From assembly GCF_050947875.1 (NCBI RefSeq), contig NC_134572.1:117900709-117964708 (forward strand): DNA of 64,000 bases, read 5' to 3'. The notes beneath the pieces are model-generated. The model worked only from the letters and a program-made list of their open reading frames with translations. It was not told the origin of the DNA and searched no databases. The first letter of the stretch is position 1; every line of letters starts with the position of its first letter. The position numbers and the translations under genes are program-made. Source of the stretch: Dermacentor variabilis. Taxonomy: Eukaryota > Arthropoda > Arachnida > Ixodida > Ixodidae. Of this stretch, positions 35,046 to 45,760 are shown piece after piece.

Positions 35046-35951
35046 TCACGAGGCCGACAGGTTGACCGGACTCTGGTCCAGCGCCTCGCGAAGCGCCCGG
35101 TTGTGCGCCCGCACCAGAGCGTTCTCGTCGGCGAGCTTACGGATCTCGTCGCGAAACACGGCCATCTTCTGCTGCGCCTGCTCGTCCGAGTCCGTCACCG
35201 GCGGTCGCGCTTCGGCGCCCGTCTGAGTCTGTGCATCGGCACGGGCGGCACGAGCAGCCTTCAGCTTGTGTTCCAGTTCCTCCACCCGCTCCTCCAACAG
35301 CAGGTACTCCTGGACGAGCTCCGACTTGCTCATCGAGTTGAGCCGCTCGGCGTGAACGTCCTCGTAGGCCTCGCTGAACTGCTTCTGCAGGAAGTCCTCT
35401 TCGTCTTCGGGCGAGCTGTAGAACTCGTCCGAGGAGTCCACGCTGTCGTTGATGCTGTTCTCGCGGTGCCGGTGGTGGACGCCGTTCATGCTCTCGTAGT
35501 CCGGCTCCTGGACGCAGTGGTCCTCCATGAGGAACTGCGTCGTGTTGTACGGCGCCACGGGCTGGCCGTGAGCGAACATTCGCTGACGAAGGCGGTTGGC
35601 GCGACGCGCCTCACGTTCCTCCAGTTCGCGGCGTTCCTCCCACGAAAGCTTGTAGTAGGGCTTCCACTTGCGCTTCTTGCTCTTCCCACGGCGGTTCTTC
35701 CTTTTCTTTCCACCGCACGAGTTGGAACGAACGAGCTTCGTGGGTCCGCCAGCCGAAGCTTCGGCGTCGTTCCCCTGGCGTCGCTCTTCGGCATCGACGG
35801 CGTCACCGCGGTTCTCCTGCACGTCACTGGGTGGAGCCACAGGTTCCGGGCAACTTCCGGCAGAGGGCTCGTTTCCGGTTGTCTGCTCGCCGTCAGTCGC
35901 CCGAGCGCCCCCAACGACAAGGTCTTCGCAAGGCGTTTGTACTTCGCCCAT
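35046..35951 (-). CDS. Hexim: HEXIM homologue, P-TEFb inhibitor (complete, intronless)
   Basis: A 301-residue nuclear protein expected to bind 7SK snRNA and, as a dimer, hold P-TEFb (CDK9 with cyclin T) inactive, limiting Pol II pause release. Seen: an acidic, low-complexity N-terminus (1-70); an arginine/lysine-rich RNA-binding motif (about 81-96) running into WKPYYKLSWEERREL (96-110), the family signature; the inhibitory PYNTTQFLM motif (134-142); an acidic stretch (about 163-187); then DFLQKQFSEAYEDVHAERL, MSKSELVQEYLLLEERVEEL and a C-terminal heptad region (about 186-292), matching the cyclin T-binding coiled coil. The C-terminal coiled coil has an A/Q/T-rich break near 232-258. Length is close to vertebrate HEXIM2 and shorter than HEXIM1, mostly in the N-terminus. 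The whole frame is one exon, as in vertebrate HEXIM genes. The start is the first ATG, with G at -3 and +4. GC content is above its surroundings. Confidence 0.95.
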   Translation of the reverse strand: MGEVQTPCEDLVVGGARATDGEQTTGNEPSAGSCPEPVAPPSDVQENRGDAVDAEERRQGNDAEASAGGPTKLVRSNSCGGKKRKNRRGKSKKRKWKPYYKLSWEERRELEEREARRANRLRQRMFAHGQPVAPYNTTQFLMEDHCVQEPDYESMNGVHHRHRENSINDSVDSSDEFYSSPEDEEDFLQKQFSEAYEDVHAERLNSMSKSELVQEYLLLEERVEELEHKLKAARAARADAQTQTGAEARPPVTDSDEQAQQKMAVFRDEIRKLADENALVRAHNRALREALDQSPVNLSAS

Positions 35952-36180
35952 GACACGCTCAAAAAATGCTCACATCTAACACGTTCGAATCCGGAAATGA
36001 AAAGTCCGCAGTCATCTGAACAGATGAGCAAAACAAAAATCGATGCCGATACAGGCCCACCTCGCACTAGCCACACGATGCGCACTGCCCGACGCGCGGC
36101 GCAGAAATACTCATGCGCCTCGTTCGTTGTCTAGTTTGGTAGGTTTTGTCACCGCACCGCCGCCGCTGCGAAAAGTAGTT
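35952..36180 (-). promoter_or_regulatory. Probable 5' UTR and promoter region of HEXIM
   Basis: The 230 bp upstream of the HEXIM start is CpG-rich (for example CGACGCGCGGCGC near 36090 and CCGCCGCCGCTGCG near 36160 on the plus strand). No TATA box was seen in the expected place. A short inverted repeat, CATCTGAACAGATG, lies at 36014-36027. A CpG-rich, TATA-less promoter fits a broadly expressed regulator. This is inference from composition. Confidence 0.35.
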
Positions 36181-39100
36181 CCAATAAAACGGTGCGCAAT
36201 ATTTGATTATTGAAAGCTTTAGTCCACTTTGGTATGTCATATTAAAAATAATTGTACACTCAAGAGGTTTAATATGCACAATCAGTAAACATTGGCTAGC
36301 GTTATTGCAATTTCACTGCGCAAGAACACAAACGCGCAGAGGACGAGGAAGCTGCGAATTGTTCGCGTTTCTTGCGATGGTGGCCATTTAAGCAGCTCTC
36401 AATGGTGCGTGGAATTTTGTCTCTGCGCGATTGTATTCAAGTGCCTCGCCAGTATTTTTCTGCTCGGGAAGGACACCTGCGATTGCGCCGGCGTCGTGCG
36501 TTGTTCTGGATTACCGGGGGCGCCATCCGCCGGGTAAAGTGACCAGCTAGCCGCCGCGGCACAGCCAAGATGGCAGACATTTTTACGAGGCGGCGGCGGC
36601 GACGGTCGAAAATTTCTATCAGATAAGCCATTCCCGTATTTAACACTACAGTAACGTAAACTGCCTTTCGTATTTGTGTACAGTAGTTGAAATTAGAGCT
36701 CGATGCGCAGTCGCGGTGAGTGTAAATTTGTGTTTTAACTTGATAAGGCTCAGTGTGGACGCGGTTGCAACATAGGGAGAGGGAAAGGGCAAACGTAGTC
36801 TCCGTAGCGGGATATGGGAAAGGGTGTGTCGTTGATGTCGGTGAGGAAAGAGGCCAATGGGAGAACAAAGCGAAAAAAAAAAAAGAAAAAAGTGTGCGTA
36901 GTTGCTGTGGTCGCCTCAACTGGGCGCTCCTCAAGAAGTGCAACGTAGGCAGCGCGTTCTCGTGTTTTTATTCGTGTTTCAAGCTCCGCTGGACCCCGTG
37001 GCCGTGGACCAAACCTGGGAGCTAACGGCTTTCCCGCATTTGGTTTTGTAATGCCACCTCGTCCTGCTAATGCTGTGGAGACGCGGCCAAGTAGTCTGGT
37101 CACGACCCAACTGTGGAAGCGTTCAAGAGCCATATGCCGATTGTCTCAATTGGTCGACGAAAAAAAAAAAAATGTTTATAAATAAACGACCTACGTTTCG
37201 GTGCAGGTATCGCATCGTCGCAACCGTGCGAAGACAATAAACATCCCTGCTTTTTTCGTATCCCTCTCTCTCACTCTCGCTTGCCCTCGCCGCGTCGTAT
37301 GTGGCACGGCGGCCGCGATTATCGGGCGGGGCGAGCGAGCTGCTGGTGATGATCAGCGCAGCAACGGCTTTGGTGTTCGTGGCCTTCGTGTGTCGTCGTC
37401 GTGCTCGCTTCGGTCCGCTGAACGGGCCTGGCGGACCCCGGGCACGCGCGGTGTGTATCATCCGAGACGCTTCAGCTGCGCCCTGAATAGATGCTCTCTT
37501 TCGCGGGGCGAGCGGGACTCGTTAGTCTCAGTTTTCGCAGCTGTTATCTCTCCCACCAATGTTTTCGGGAACGCCTCTGTTCATTCCCCCTCTCCGACTT
37601 CTGGAAAATAAATAAATAAATAGAACGTCGCTGCAGGTTTCATTATACTCCTAATCCCGAGTGCTAATATTAATCTTCCGTTTACCTGCGTAAGGACAAT
37701 CCAGCGCGCTTGTAGGAAAGCTTCCATATAGCAGAATATTAACACCGAATTCGTGGCGAAATACCCACATGACCTCGTTTTGTTTCTAAACGTTTTCTTT
37801 CTCCTCCATGGAGTCCGCAAACCGCTCAGCTGGGCTCCGTTGCGGCAAGCTGTATCATACGGAAGTTTGCTTACGGATCTCAAGGTCGTGTGTTCGAGTC
37901 GTAAATGAAGCCACTGCGATTTTTTTTTTTTTTTACAAGATTGCAGCGTGCCCCGTGAGAGCGATATTTACTTTCACGCTATATATGGTTGGCGTCAGGC
38001 TAATCCGTAAAACCAGATTCGCGAGGCTGGTGTCGTGCTTGGAGAACATTTCGTTATTTAGCCATCTTTTCGCCAGTTCACGTCATAGGCCGGGGTTCGA
38101 ACTCCGGCCATTCACAAGTTCGTCAGCGCTCCCAAATTTTCTGAATTAGCCTCGCCGAGAATTCAGTTTTGCGCCAGCTTCACCTTACACCGGTGCTGCA
38201 CCGTTTTAACGAAGCAGCGGCTCCGTGCAGCTGCAGTAGCGTGTGCATCGTATGCGTTGCGTATGCGTTCGCGGTCTGAAATGAGCAGAAGCGAATGCTC
38301 CAGTGTAAATGGCTCTCCTAAATAGGCGAATTCGCAGCTACAGCGCTGGTTGCTTTGTATTTCGTGAACGGGCGCGTCTCCGACCGGCAACTTTAGATAG
38401 CATAGTCTATGAAAAGCTGTTTTTCGCTTACAACAACACCTGTGCGTGAAATCGACGACAACAGGCGGGCTCACCATGTGTGGGAAGTGCGCTTGACGCG
38501 AGCCTTTTGGCTAAGCCCGCGCCCTCTGGGGGCATGACTGCCTTGAACGGCAGATAAAGAAGCTGACCGTAAGTGTGGCTGACGTAGGCGTTCGTCCTGC
38601 GTCTCTCCTGTGTATTACGCTTGCTCTAAAGAGAGAGAGAGAGATAAAGCTCTTTAATAAAATGCAGATAATGCTGCAGGCTCATATGGCTTGCTCTAGA
38701 TATTGTTTCACGCTGATACGAACCAGCAGCCCCGCAGTGATAGTTGAACGAGATAGACTCCCAAGCGTTTCAGAAATGTGACATGTTAATACCTACGGGG
38801 TGCGGCGCCTGGAACGGGAGCTCCTTCGTCATCTGTCGGTCATCTGCGTTTCCGAGAGAACGAGCTTATACCTCGAACTGCTTGTTGATGACCGGTGATC
38901 CGACTACAGAGTGTTTGGCTGCTGCTGCTGCTGCTCTACCAATTTCTTTCTCTATGCTCTACCGCTGAAGCGCGGCTGTATCTCCAAACCCGGACAACAC
39001 GCGATCTGGGCGAAAGCGTGCCGCCAGCGACTTCCAGTGCGAGAACGGAGCAGCGGAAGGTCGCCCGTAAGGGGGGAGGATGTGGGGAGGGGGGCTTTTG

Positions 39101-42100
39101 CCGACTGAGCGCGGCTTGGTGGCTGCTCTCGCGCGGCACGTAGGCCCCCGGCGCTGTTGTCGCAGGCGGCCGCCGCTTTCCGCGTGTGACGCCGCCGACT
39201 GACCTTTTTGTCACAGCGTCGTGAACGTTTCGATTGTGAGAGCCCAATAATCGCGCAGTTTTTCCTTCGTTTATTTATCGGATTCGATCGCACCGGATAG
39301 GCGGCGCGCGCGGGCTCTGCCCCCGTGTGTTGGATGGAGCTTTGCGTAAAGAAGCGGAACTTGTGTTGAACGGGGACGCTGCTATACTAGACGATAGCGA
39401 TGGATGTTACAAGGAGCGCGCGCTGTTGCGGTTTCTTCCTCAAAAATCGTGGAGTATATATATCGTGGTCGCCTGACTGACTGACAGACGAACGAGGCGT
39501 TTCGCCACGCCCAGTGTTGAGAACGGGATGGGGCTCTGTTCGGGAAAGCGAGCCTAGGCCGTGCGTTAAAAAACATTCTTCCCCACTGATTTTTACTGAA
39601 CTTTTATCTTGCCCAGCACTCTCTCTCTCTCTCTCTCTTTGTTTCAGCAGCACTCTGACGTTGGCGCGTCCTGTGGCGACGCTGCAGCTGAGGTAGTTTG
39701 AAGTTTATTGCCAGAGGTACTACGTTCAATTAATGATATTACTTTCAAAATTGAACAAAACTATATCTGTATATAAAACACAATTTTAACAGCCGTACTA
39801 TGAACACAAATTGGAATAGCCGTTAGTCGAAAGTATAAGTGTAAATAAAAACAAATAAACGAAAGTAAGGAACCTCCTACTAGCCACCAAAATGGCCTGA
39901 ATGACAGCCTCAAATAAACAAACGACACAAAAGTAATGCGCTGGCATTGTCTGGCAATATGAATATTTTAACGAGTAAATGGGATGATGATTTGTGGTTC
40001 TGCCGTTTAAAACTGGTTGGCAATTACGCAGTTTCACACGTACACACGCACGCACACGGGATAAATCGCGGGGATTGTCCGGCAACCCAAAGTTGAGGAG
40101 TTTCCTTGTAATTTTCAGGAACAGTTGATAGGGGCAATGGTGCCTCCTTCTGGATACAAGCGTTTTACTTAAATATTCAAAATCAGTGACAGGAACACGT
40201 AAAGACAAAGAGAGCTGGTCGCAAGTTATGTGAAGGACTTCTCTATAGAAATTCTCGCTGGCAGGCAATTGTTTGCACTAAAAAAACACTACATAAACAA
40301 AAAACAAAATATCCAAGCGTTCTTAGCGATCCTTTGTTTGATTTCTTATCCGCACTCTTCTCTTTCTTTAAAATAAAGAGGACAGATGATTGTGCACACG
40401 GGCATGTTTCTCACGAGATGTAGTGATTTTCCTCATCTTACAAGCTCTTGCTTACGTATTAGCGTGTGCATGTTGAGTTCTTAATTACAGACTCGTCAGG
40501 CATTTATTGGTCGTTATCGTCCTCTTTTACTTCATCGCGCTATAAGTACGTCCTTGTAACGTGAAACACCACTATAGTGCGGTGTGCCACCATTCCTTAT
40601 AAAGCAGCACCTTCGATCCTCTCAACGTTGCAGCTATGCCGTTCGCAATGCAGGTCGACGCTGCATCCGCTCCCTGATAGCACGTTACTGCCGTTTGTTT
40701 ACATGCGTGCACAGTGTTGTAGAGTTTCATACATGACAGGCACAGCTCGTGCAGAAACACCGGAGCAACTTCGCCGGTATTATCGGACGATCACTTTGAA
40801 AGATATATCTTTCACTTTCCCGAGATTTCACGAGATTGTAGAACCGTACGCGTTCGGTGTCTACGGAAGGGCCAAAGCTTTCAGAAATGACATGCATATG
40901 TACATCCCAGAACGAGATCTTTTTTTTTCTTCATGTGAGCGCGGCGACTGAAAGGACAACAAAAGCTTTCGGAGGAGCGATATAGTCATTTTAATTTTTT
41001 TTTTTGTATTTGTGTCACTAATGTGTCGCGTAGGACTAGCAACATTTATGACTACACCACTCGTGGCAAAAAACTGCGAGCAATTACTTACCCTTACACA
41101 AGGACTAAAGTCGCATTTATGGACAGATAAAACTAAAGAACGAGGGCTACGTAAAATGTGCCCTCAACATAAACGCTGGTAAGTCGAATCCATGCTCGGC
41201 ATACATCCGTACATGCGGAAGGTGTATATATCGGAGATTTGATATCAGCCACGACCAATTGTATGGCACTGACACGTCCAGATATGAAGTTACGGCAGCT
41301 GTACACACAACAATTGGTCGAATATGTACAAGCACAATCACTTTGCATTTCCCAACCATTCACTCAATAAGTAAACTATAGTAAAACAAATATAAACCAA
41401 GACGGGAGCATCTGTGTACTTGATGCATCTCTACCTCTTTTGTGTGGTGTCTGTGAGTGTTGGCGAAATAATAATTACAACATTCGTTTATGGTGACAGA
41501 GGCAGTACGGTATTTACACGACCTGCTTTCCTCTAGCAGAATCGAAAAATGACTCCCGACAACTTAGGCTGCATGCTGTGGTTCTGACCTATAGGACGAC
41601 ATCTTATTTCCGTGTATCTTGGCGTATGTACATCTGCCTGCACCGTGGGTCCTTTTTAACGTATCACACGTGCACCTTGTGAGCGCCACTCAATTTTCGT
41701 TTGCGGTTCTCGTACAGGTTACGTTTTAGTACGTCCCTTTCTGTGTCGTTCTCGTTTAATATTGTCGCGTTGTCGTGACAGTTGAAACTGGGACACGTAC
41801 CTGGCAAAGGCGCTACTTAAAAAGCTAAAGTTTCTATTGGTCGAACTTGTGCCCAGAAAAAACAAAGTAAGACTCGGAGCGCGACGAAGCGAGCGATGTG
41901 GTTGCGCGGATGACGGAGTAAGGACGGGGTGATGCGGTTGTGTACGTCAGTGTCGGTTGCGCAAGAAGAGGACGATGTTGGCCACAGCCCGGTGCGCAAA
42001 TGTTTTTGATCAGTCGTCTTGACTGTATGTCAGTGAATAAGTTCAGGCTGAACCACCATTTGCCAGCCTGCTTCCTGCATTTGCTTTTTCCACGTCTCTC

Positions 42101-43740
42101 TTTCTTTCAGTTGTTTTTAAACCAAATAATAATGTTTCTGTAAGTACATATAGTACATCTACTTCCAGCATCGCCGTTACAAAATATCAAAGACTGCTTA
42201 ATACGTTCAGGTACGAAATTACTTGAGAGTTAAGACGCATGACGAAACTTGGAAATGACTCAGCCGGGAAGCCACGATTGACATTGGCCAGCAGGCTCGT
42301 CGGAAGTTTGCACAAGGACTACCGCTTCGCAAGCGCGTTCTCATATGCGTACACGCTTCGAGTAAGCGGAAGTATATATATGTATAATTTTCTGAGCGGA
42401 AGTGGCACAGTACACGAGGGCCGAATTACAAAGAATCCGGGGCGGGGGCGTATTGTGGCGGAGCGATCAAAATTGACCGCATTTATTATGCGTGCAGCAG
42501 TGAACCGCGGGAGAAGTTCTTGCAACACTTCACTAGCTGACTGCCTCGCAGATCCTCGGTGCCGTCATGCATAATGAATTCGCATACATGCACTTTTCTT
42601 CTTTTTTTCTTCAAAGCGTTCGCGATAGAATTCACCGGTATGTGACTCGAGTGAGAGGGTGTGTGTGCGCGCGTGTATATCCATATTCCCCCGAAACCTT
42701 CTCTAAAATTTAAACAAGCTGATTTCGCTGATGTCCGGCTGCAGAAGCTTCGCCGCGAATCAAAGAGAGAGAGACAGAGAGTATTTGATATATGCTCCTC
42801 ACTCTATAAAATCGCCGGTCTAAAGCAATCGATCCATTTCGATCGCTTTTCGCGGCCGCATATCTCTCGCGGTCCTTTTGAACCTACGCTAGCTAGCGCG
42901 CCTGACTACATTGTTCTTCCTCCTCCTTCCGTGGAGGAGAGAAGAAAGGAAAGAGGATGGTATGATTGATATACCTATAGCATGCCTGCTACGCAGGTGA
43001 GTGCGGCGGTCAAATTGCATCGCCGCATTCCAGGTATATGTTTAATCTATGCCGAAAACTAATTTTCGTTTTTTTTTTTCTGCCGAAAAGAAAATCTGTA
43101 TCTACGACAAGCATAGCAAACATCTTCGTGTCATTGTTTCCAGAGTACATTAGACCGCAGAAAATCGTTTGCTTCGATCGCTGCCGCGAGGTTGCATCAT
43201 AGATGGGGACGGCCGGGGCCGGTCGTCGTGGGCGTGGGTATAACTTTACGACATCAAGCAGTGACAGCCACAACGCCAGGCTGCAATATAGTGAAACCTC
43301 GTTAGCTCGCTGTTACATCCGTGGGTGTCGTCGGGCAGACAGGCACATATGCGTGTGACTCTCGGTATAGTGTGTATATGAAAGGCGTAGACATGCAGCC
43401 TGGAACGGGTAAAAGCTTGCGTATTGCGTCGGGCACCGTTGGAGGTGAGAGCCGCACTAAATCGAAGCCGTCATCGCGTCTCAATAATTGCCGATCACGG
43501 TGTAGAGCCGATCGATGTCCGAAAGTTCGTTGCTATATAGATCGAGGATCCCCCGAGATCACCAGCGGTTGCGCGCATCCCGATCTCGGAGGCTACGCTG
43601 AGGTATTTCAGTGTGTACTGCACACTTTTTTGGACGCCTTATTCCTGGAGAGAGACAACATGCCTTCGGCGTAATGGGTAAATATAGCTACGCAGATGTT
43701 GATTGTGACTCGCTTCCTCTGTAGCGCTATAAAAGAAATG
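36181..43740. other. No supportable gene; a few weak repeats
   Basis: 36540-36600 holds AAGATGGCAGAC and a GGCGGC run, an ATG followed by only 18 codons. A frame at 36949-37185 is described under findings. Oligo-A or oligo-T runs occur at 36873, 37160 and 37920. tRNA-like T-arm sequences lie at 37882-37905 (+) and 38092-38115 (-), probably SINE fragments. Short GA/CT runs are at 38631-38645 and 39617-39639. 43287-43305 has GTGAAACCTCGTTAGCTCG, reminiscent of transposon termini. Other frames show no recognisable content. Confidence 0.35.
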
Positions 43741-43747
43741 TACATTT

Positions 43748-43905
43748 CACCGCATCACCATCGTCATCAGCCTATTTTCATCTCCACTTCCAGGACGAAA
43801 GACACTCCGATCGATTTTCCATATCGCCTGTCTTGCACCAGCTGACGCCATCCTACGCCTGCCAATTTCCTAATTTCATTATACTACCTAGTTCTCTGCT
43901 AAATT
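43748..43905 (-). pseudogene. RTE-type LINE 3' relic
   Basis: The plus strand reads ATCGTCATCAGCCTATTTTC, CTTCCAGGACGAAAGACACTC and CGCCTGTCTTGCACCAGCTGA, then GCCTGCCAATTTCCTAATTTC. It is colinear with 49260-49468, where the minus strand still encodes the C-terminal tail of an RTE-type ORF. Here the frame is broken throughout. The ATCATCATCAG start corresponds to the TGATGA-type 3' tail on the minus strand. Confidence 0.65.
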
Positions 43906-44251
43906 GTACAACTGCTGATACGCACTAAATGGTATCTGTAGTGCGTTTCATTCTTATCAGCTAACGCCTTCCAAAGTTCTTCTTGGTGTTCTTTTTTTCA
44001 AAGGTTCGAGGTTGCCGCTCATTAATTCTGAGAGGGCTGCGTTATAAGGCATAACAGAAAGAAAAAAATACATAATTTGATACAACCACGCATCGTGCAG
44101 GAACTTCAGTGTAAGGCCCTGTAGTGAGTCTTATTGAATCCATGCCCCAGACTCATCGTGCCGGTCACTGCGAAGGCCATATATATAGTCAGAGCAAGGT
44201 GCTCCAGGATATATGTGCCTCGTGCTTGTGCAAGTCCACAGCAGGGGAAGC

Positions 44252-44401
44252 GTATTCTCGGATGGTCACTTCCGGAGATATCACTTTCAGTGCACGCTGA
44301 TTGGCTGCTTGAGGAAAATCGGATGAGCCGATTGGCTGGTTGAGCACTACGTCACGCGAAAGAGAGAGTATATACCGCGTAAGATGTCGTCCGAGAATAC
44401 G
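44252..44401. mobile_element. Short MITE-like element, 150 bp
   Basis: The ends GCGTATTCTCGGA (44252-44264) and TCCGAGAATACG (44390-44401) are inverted copies. The interior contains GGTCACTTCCGGAGATATCACTTTC, two CTGATTGGCTG/CCGATTGGCTG CCAAT-type words and CTACGTCACGCG. No coding sequence. Target-site duplication unclear. Confidence 0.5.
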
Positions 44402-44449
44402 TCCCTGGGTTAATACACTTAGCGCATTGTGTCATACAGAGCTCCAGAC

Positions 44450-44525
44450 AGAAGGAGAGAGAGAGAGATGAAGGTATAGGAAAGGACGGGAAGGTTAAGC
44501 TCTCCGGTTGGCTATAGCCTGTGCC
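44450..44525 (-). repeat. GGGTAGCAAAC-type repeat, minus strand
   Basis: GAGAGAGAGAGATGAAGG, GGACGGGAAGGTTAAGCTC and CCGGTTGGCTATAGCC. This is the reverse complement pattern of 21205-21302: GA-rich tail, GGAGGTTAACC-like core, GTTTGCTACC-like end. Confidence 0.4.
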
Positions 44526-45362
44526 GGGTAATGTGGAAATATGGTTGTTCAGTTGTTGGGGCAAGTGGCGCCGAAAATGACGAAGCCCTTACGTATGGAC
44601 GAGGGCCACACTTAATCCGCCCTTGCGAAGTTGCGAGGGACGGAGCAGACACACACAGGAAAATGGATCGAAACGTCAGGCACGTGTTCTGCGAACGAGT
44701 ATATGGGAAGAGGGACTTTCGTTCTTCGTGTTCGCGCGTGCATTTTTTATGCTTCGAGCTTCGCGAAACAGGCGGCTTTCCTGCTGTAGGCTTTTCGATG
44801 CTTAATGCAAACGAATAGAGAGATGTAAATGATGACGTTATCGTTTTTCCTTCCGTCTGAACGTTTCATTTTAATGCCCGTTCTCCCAGAAAGAATAACG
44901 AAACAAACGAGAGAGACGGGAGAAAATATGGCGAAACATAGAATGACAAAACAGAATGGGACTCGCATGTAGAGAAATAGAACGGGTCGGCATTTCTGGC
45001 AGCGCTTCAAACGTCTTGCGCGCAACACGGCTTTCCCGCCTCTTGAGCCTCCGCGCCGTGTTTTTGGCTCAAGAGCTCTGCTGCCACTTCTCTTTTGGGT
45101 GGCGTTGTTTCTTCAGTGAATGCACTTTATACACTCGACGAAGTGAAAAGGATAGCTTCTGAAATTGCGCCGCTGCTTCGTGAAATCCGCAAGAAACGAA
45201 ATTCAAGCCCAGCGTTCCGGCCGACTGATCGTATCTCAAACATGTGCGGCCCGTGCGGCCGGTTCTTTATAGTGCGTCACGTGAGGCATATTGCCGGTTA
45301 TTTTTATCCCCGCGCCAAGGTGCGCACCGCAGGCTCGTAAGCCTTTCACACGTTTTGCTGTC

Positions 45363-45363
<1 letters not shown>

Positions 45364-45444
<81 letters not shown>
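45364..45444. repeat. Compound (CT)n(AT)n microsatellite
   Basis: About 19 CT units (45364-45402) followed by 21 AT units (45403-45444). It lies 86 bp left of the hammerhead-motif foldback element. Confidence 0.97.
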
Positions 45445-45446
<2 letters not shown>

Positions 45447-45565
45447 CTTTTTTTTTTCCAAGTATGCCTACGCTCTGGGAGGTGGGCGCTCGAACGTGAT
45501 TGTCGTCACTCGAGTCTGGGCCAAAAAAAGGTACGACATGCGCGTTGTTTTTGCACACTGTATTT

Positions 45566-45599
45566 CTGACGTTTCGGCACGTCGACCAGCCTTCGTCAG
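45566..45599 (-). ncRNA. Hammerhead-ribozyme-like motif 1
   Basis: Minus strand shows CTGACGA (CUGANGA core), a helix II candidate (AGGCTGG pairing with the segment before GCC), GAAA and then CGTC, giving the cleavage triplet GTC. Between GAAA and GTC there is only one base, so stem III could form only between two molecules or two motifs, as in dimer-type hammerheads. Here the helix II partner reads GACGTGCC, weakening the stem. Confidence 0.45.
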
Positions 45600-45617
45600 T
45601 TATTGCATAATATATTG

Positions 45618-45651
45618 CTGACGTTTCGGCAGGTGGACCAGCCTTCGTCAG
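45618..45651 (-). ncRNA. Hammerhead-ribozyme-like motif 2
   Basis: Minus strand: CTGACGA, then GGCTGGTCCACCTGCC forming helix II (GGC/GCC, a T-T mismatch, GG/CC, tetraloop TCCA), then GAAA, C and GTC. All conserved core positions of a hammerhead are present. This is the best preserved unit. Confidence 0.5.
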
Positions 45652-45669
45652 TTTTTTCATAATATTTTT

Positions 45670-45707
45670 CTGACGTTTCGGCAGGTGGACGTACCAGCCT
45701 TCGTCAG
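45670..45707 (-). ncRNA. Hammerhead-ribozyme-like motif 3
   Basis: Same core as motif 2 (CTGACGA, GAAA, CGTC), with four extra bases (GTAC) in the helix II loop. This change would be tolerated by a hammerhead fold. Confidence 0.45.
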
Positions 45708-45726
45708 TTTTTTGCATAATATATTT

Positions 45727-45760
45727 CCGAAGTTTCGGCTTGTGGACCAGTCTTTGTCAG
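45727..45760 (-). ncRNA. Hammerhead-like motif 4, degraded
   Basis: Minus strand reads CTGACAA in place of CUGANGA, keeps GAAA, and has TTC instead of GTC at the cleavage position. The invariant G of the core is lost, so this unit should not cleave. Confidence 0.35.

Noticed and set aside
35004..36134. 376-codon plus-strand frame, the longest in the window
   Set aside because: It is the antisense shadow of the HEXIM gene. The minus-strand protein has clear family motifs, while this frame gives L/V/R-rich sequence typical of an antisense frame of a GC-rich gene.
36562..36620. Start of a gene at AAGATGGCAGAC
   Set aside because: The frame from this ATG ends after about 18 codons (poly-arginine), and no splice donor lies before the stop.
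38493..38560. GCGAGCCTTTTGGCTAAG, similar to the 5' end of U2 snRNA
   Set aside because: The match covers about 16 bases only. The branch-point recognition sequence and the following conserved region of U2 are absent.
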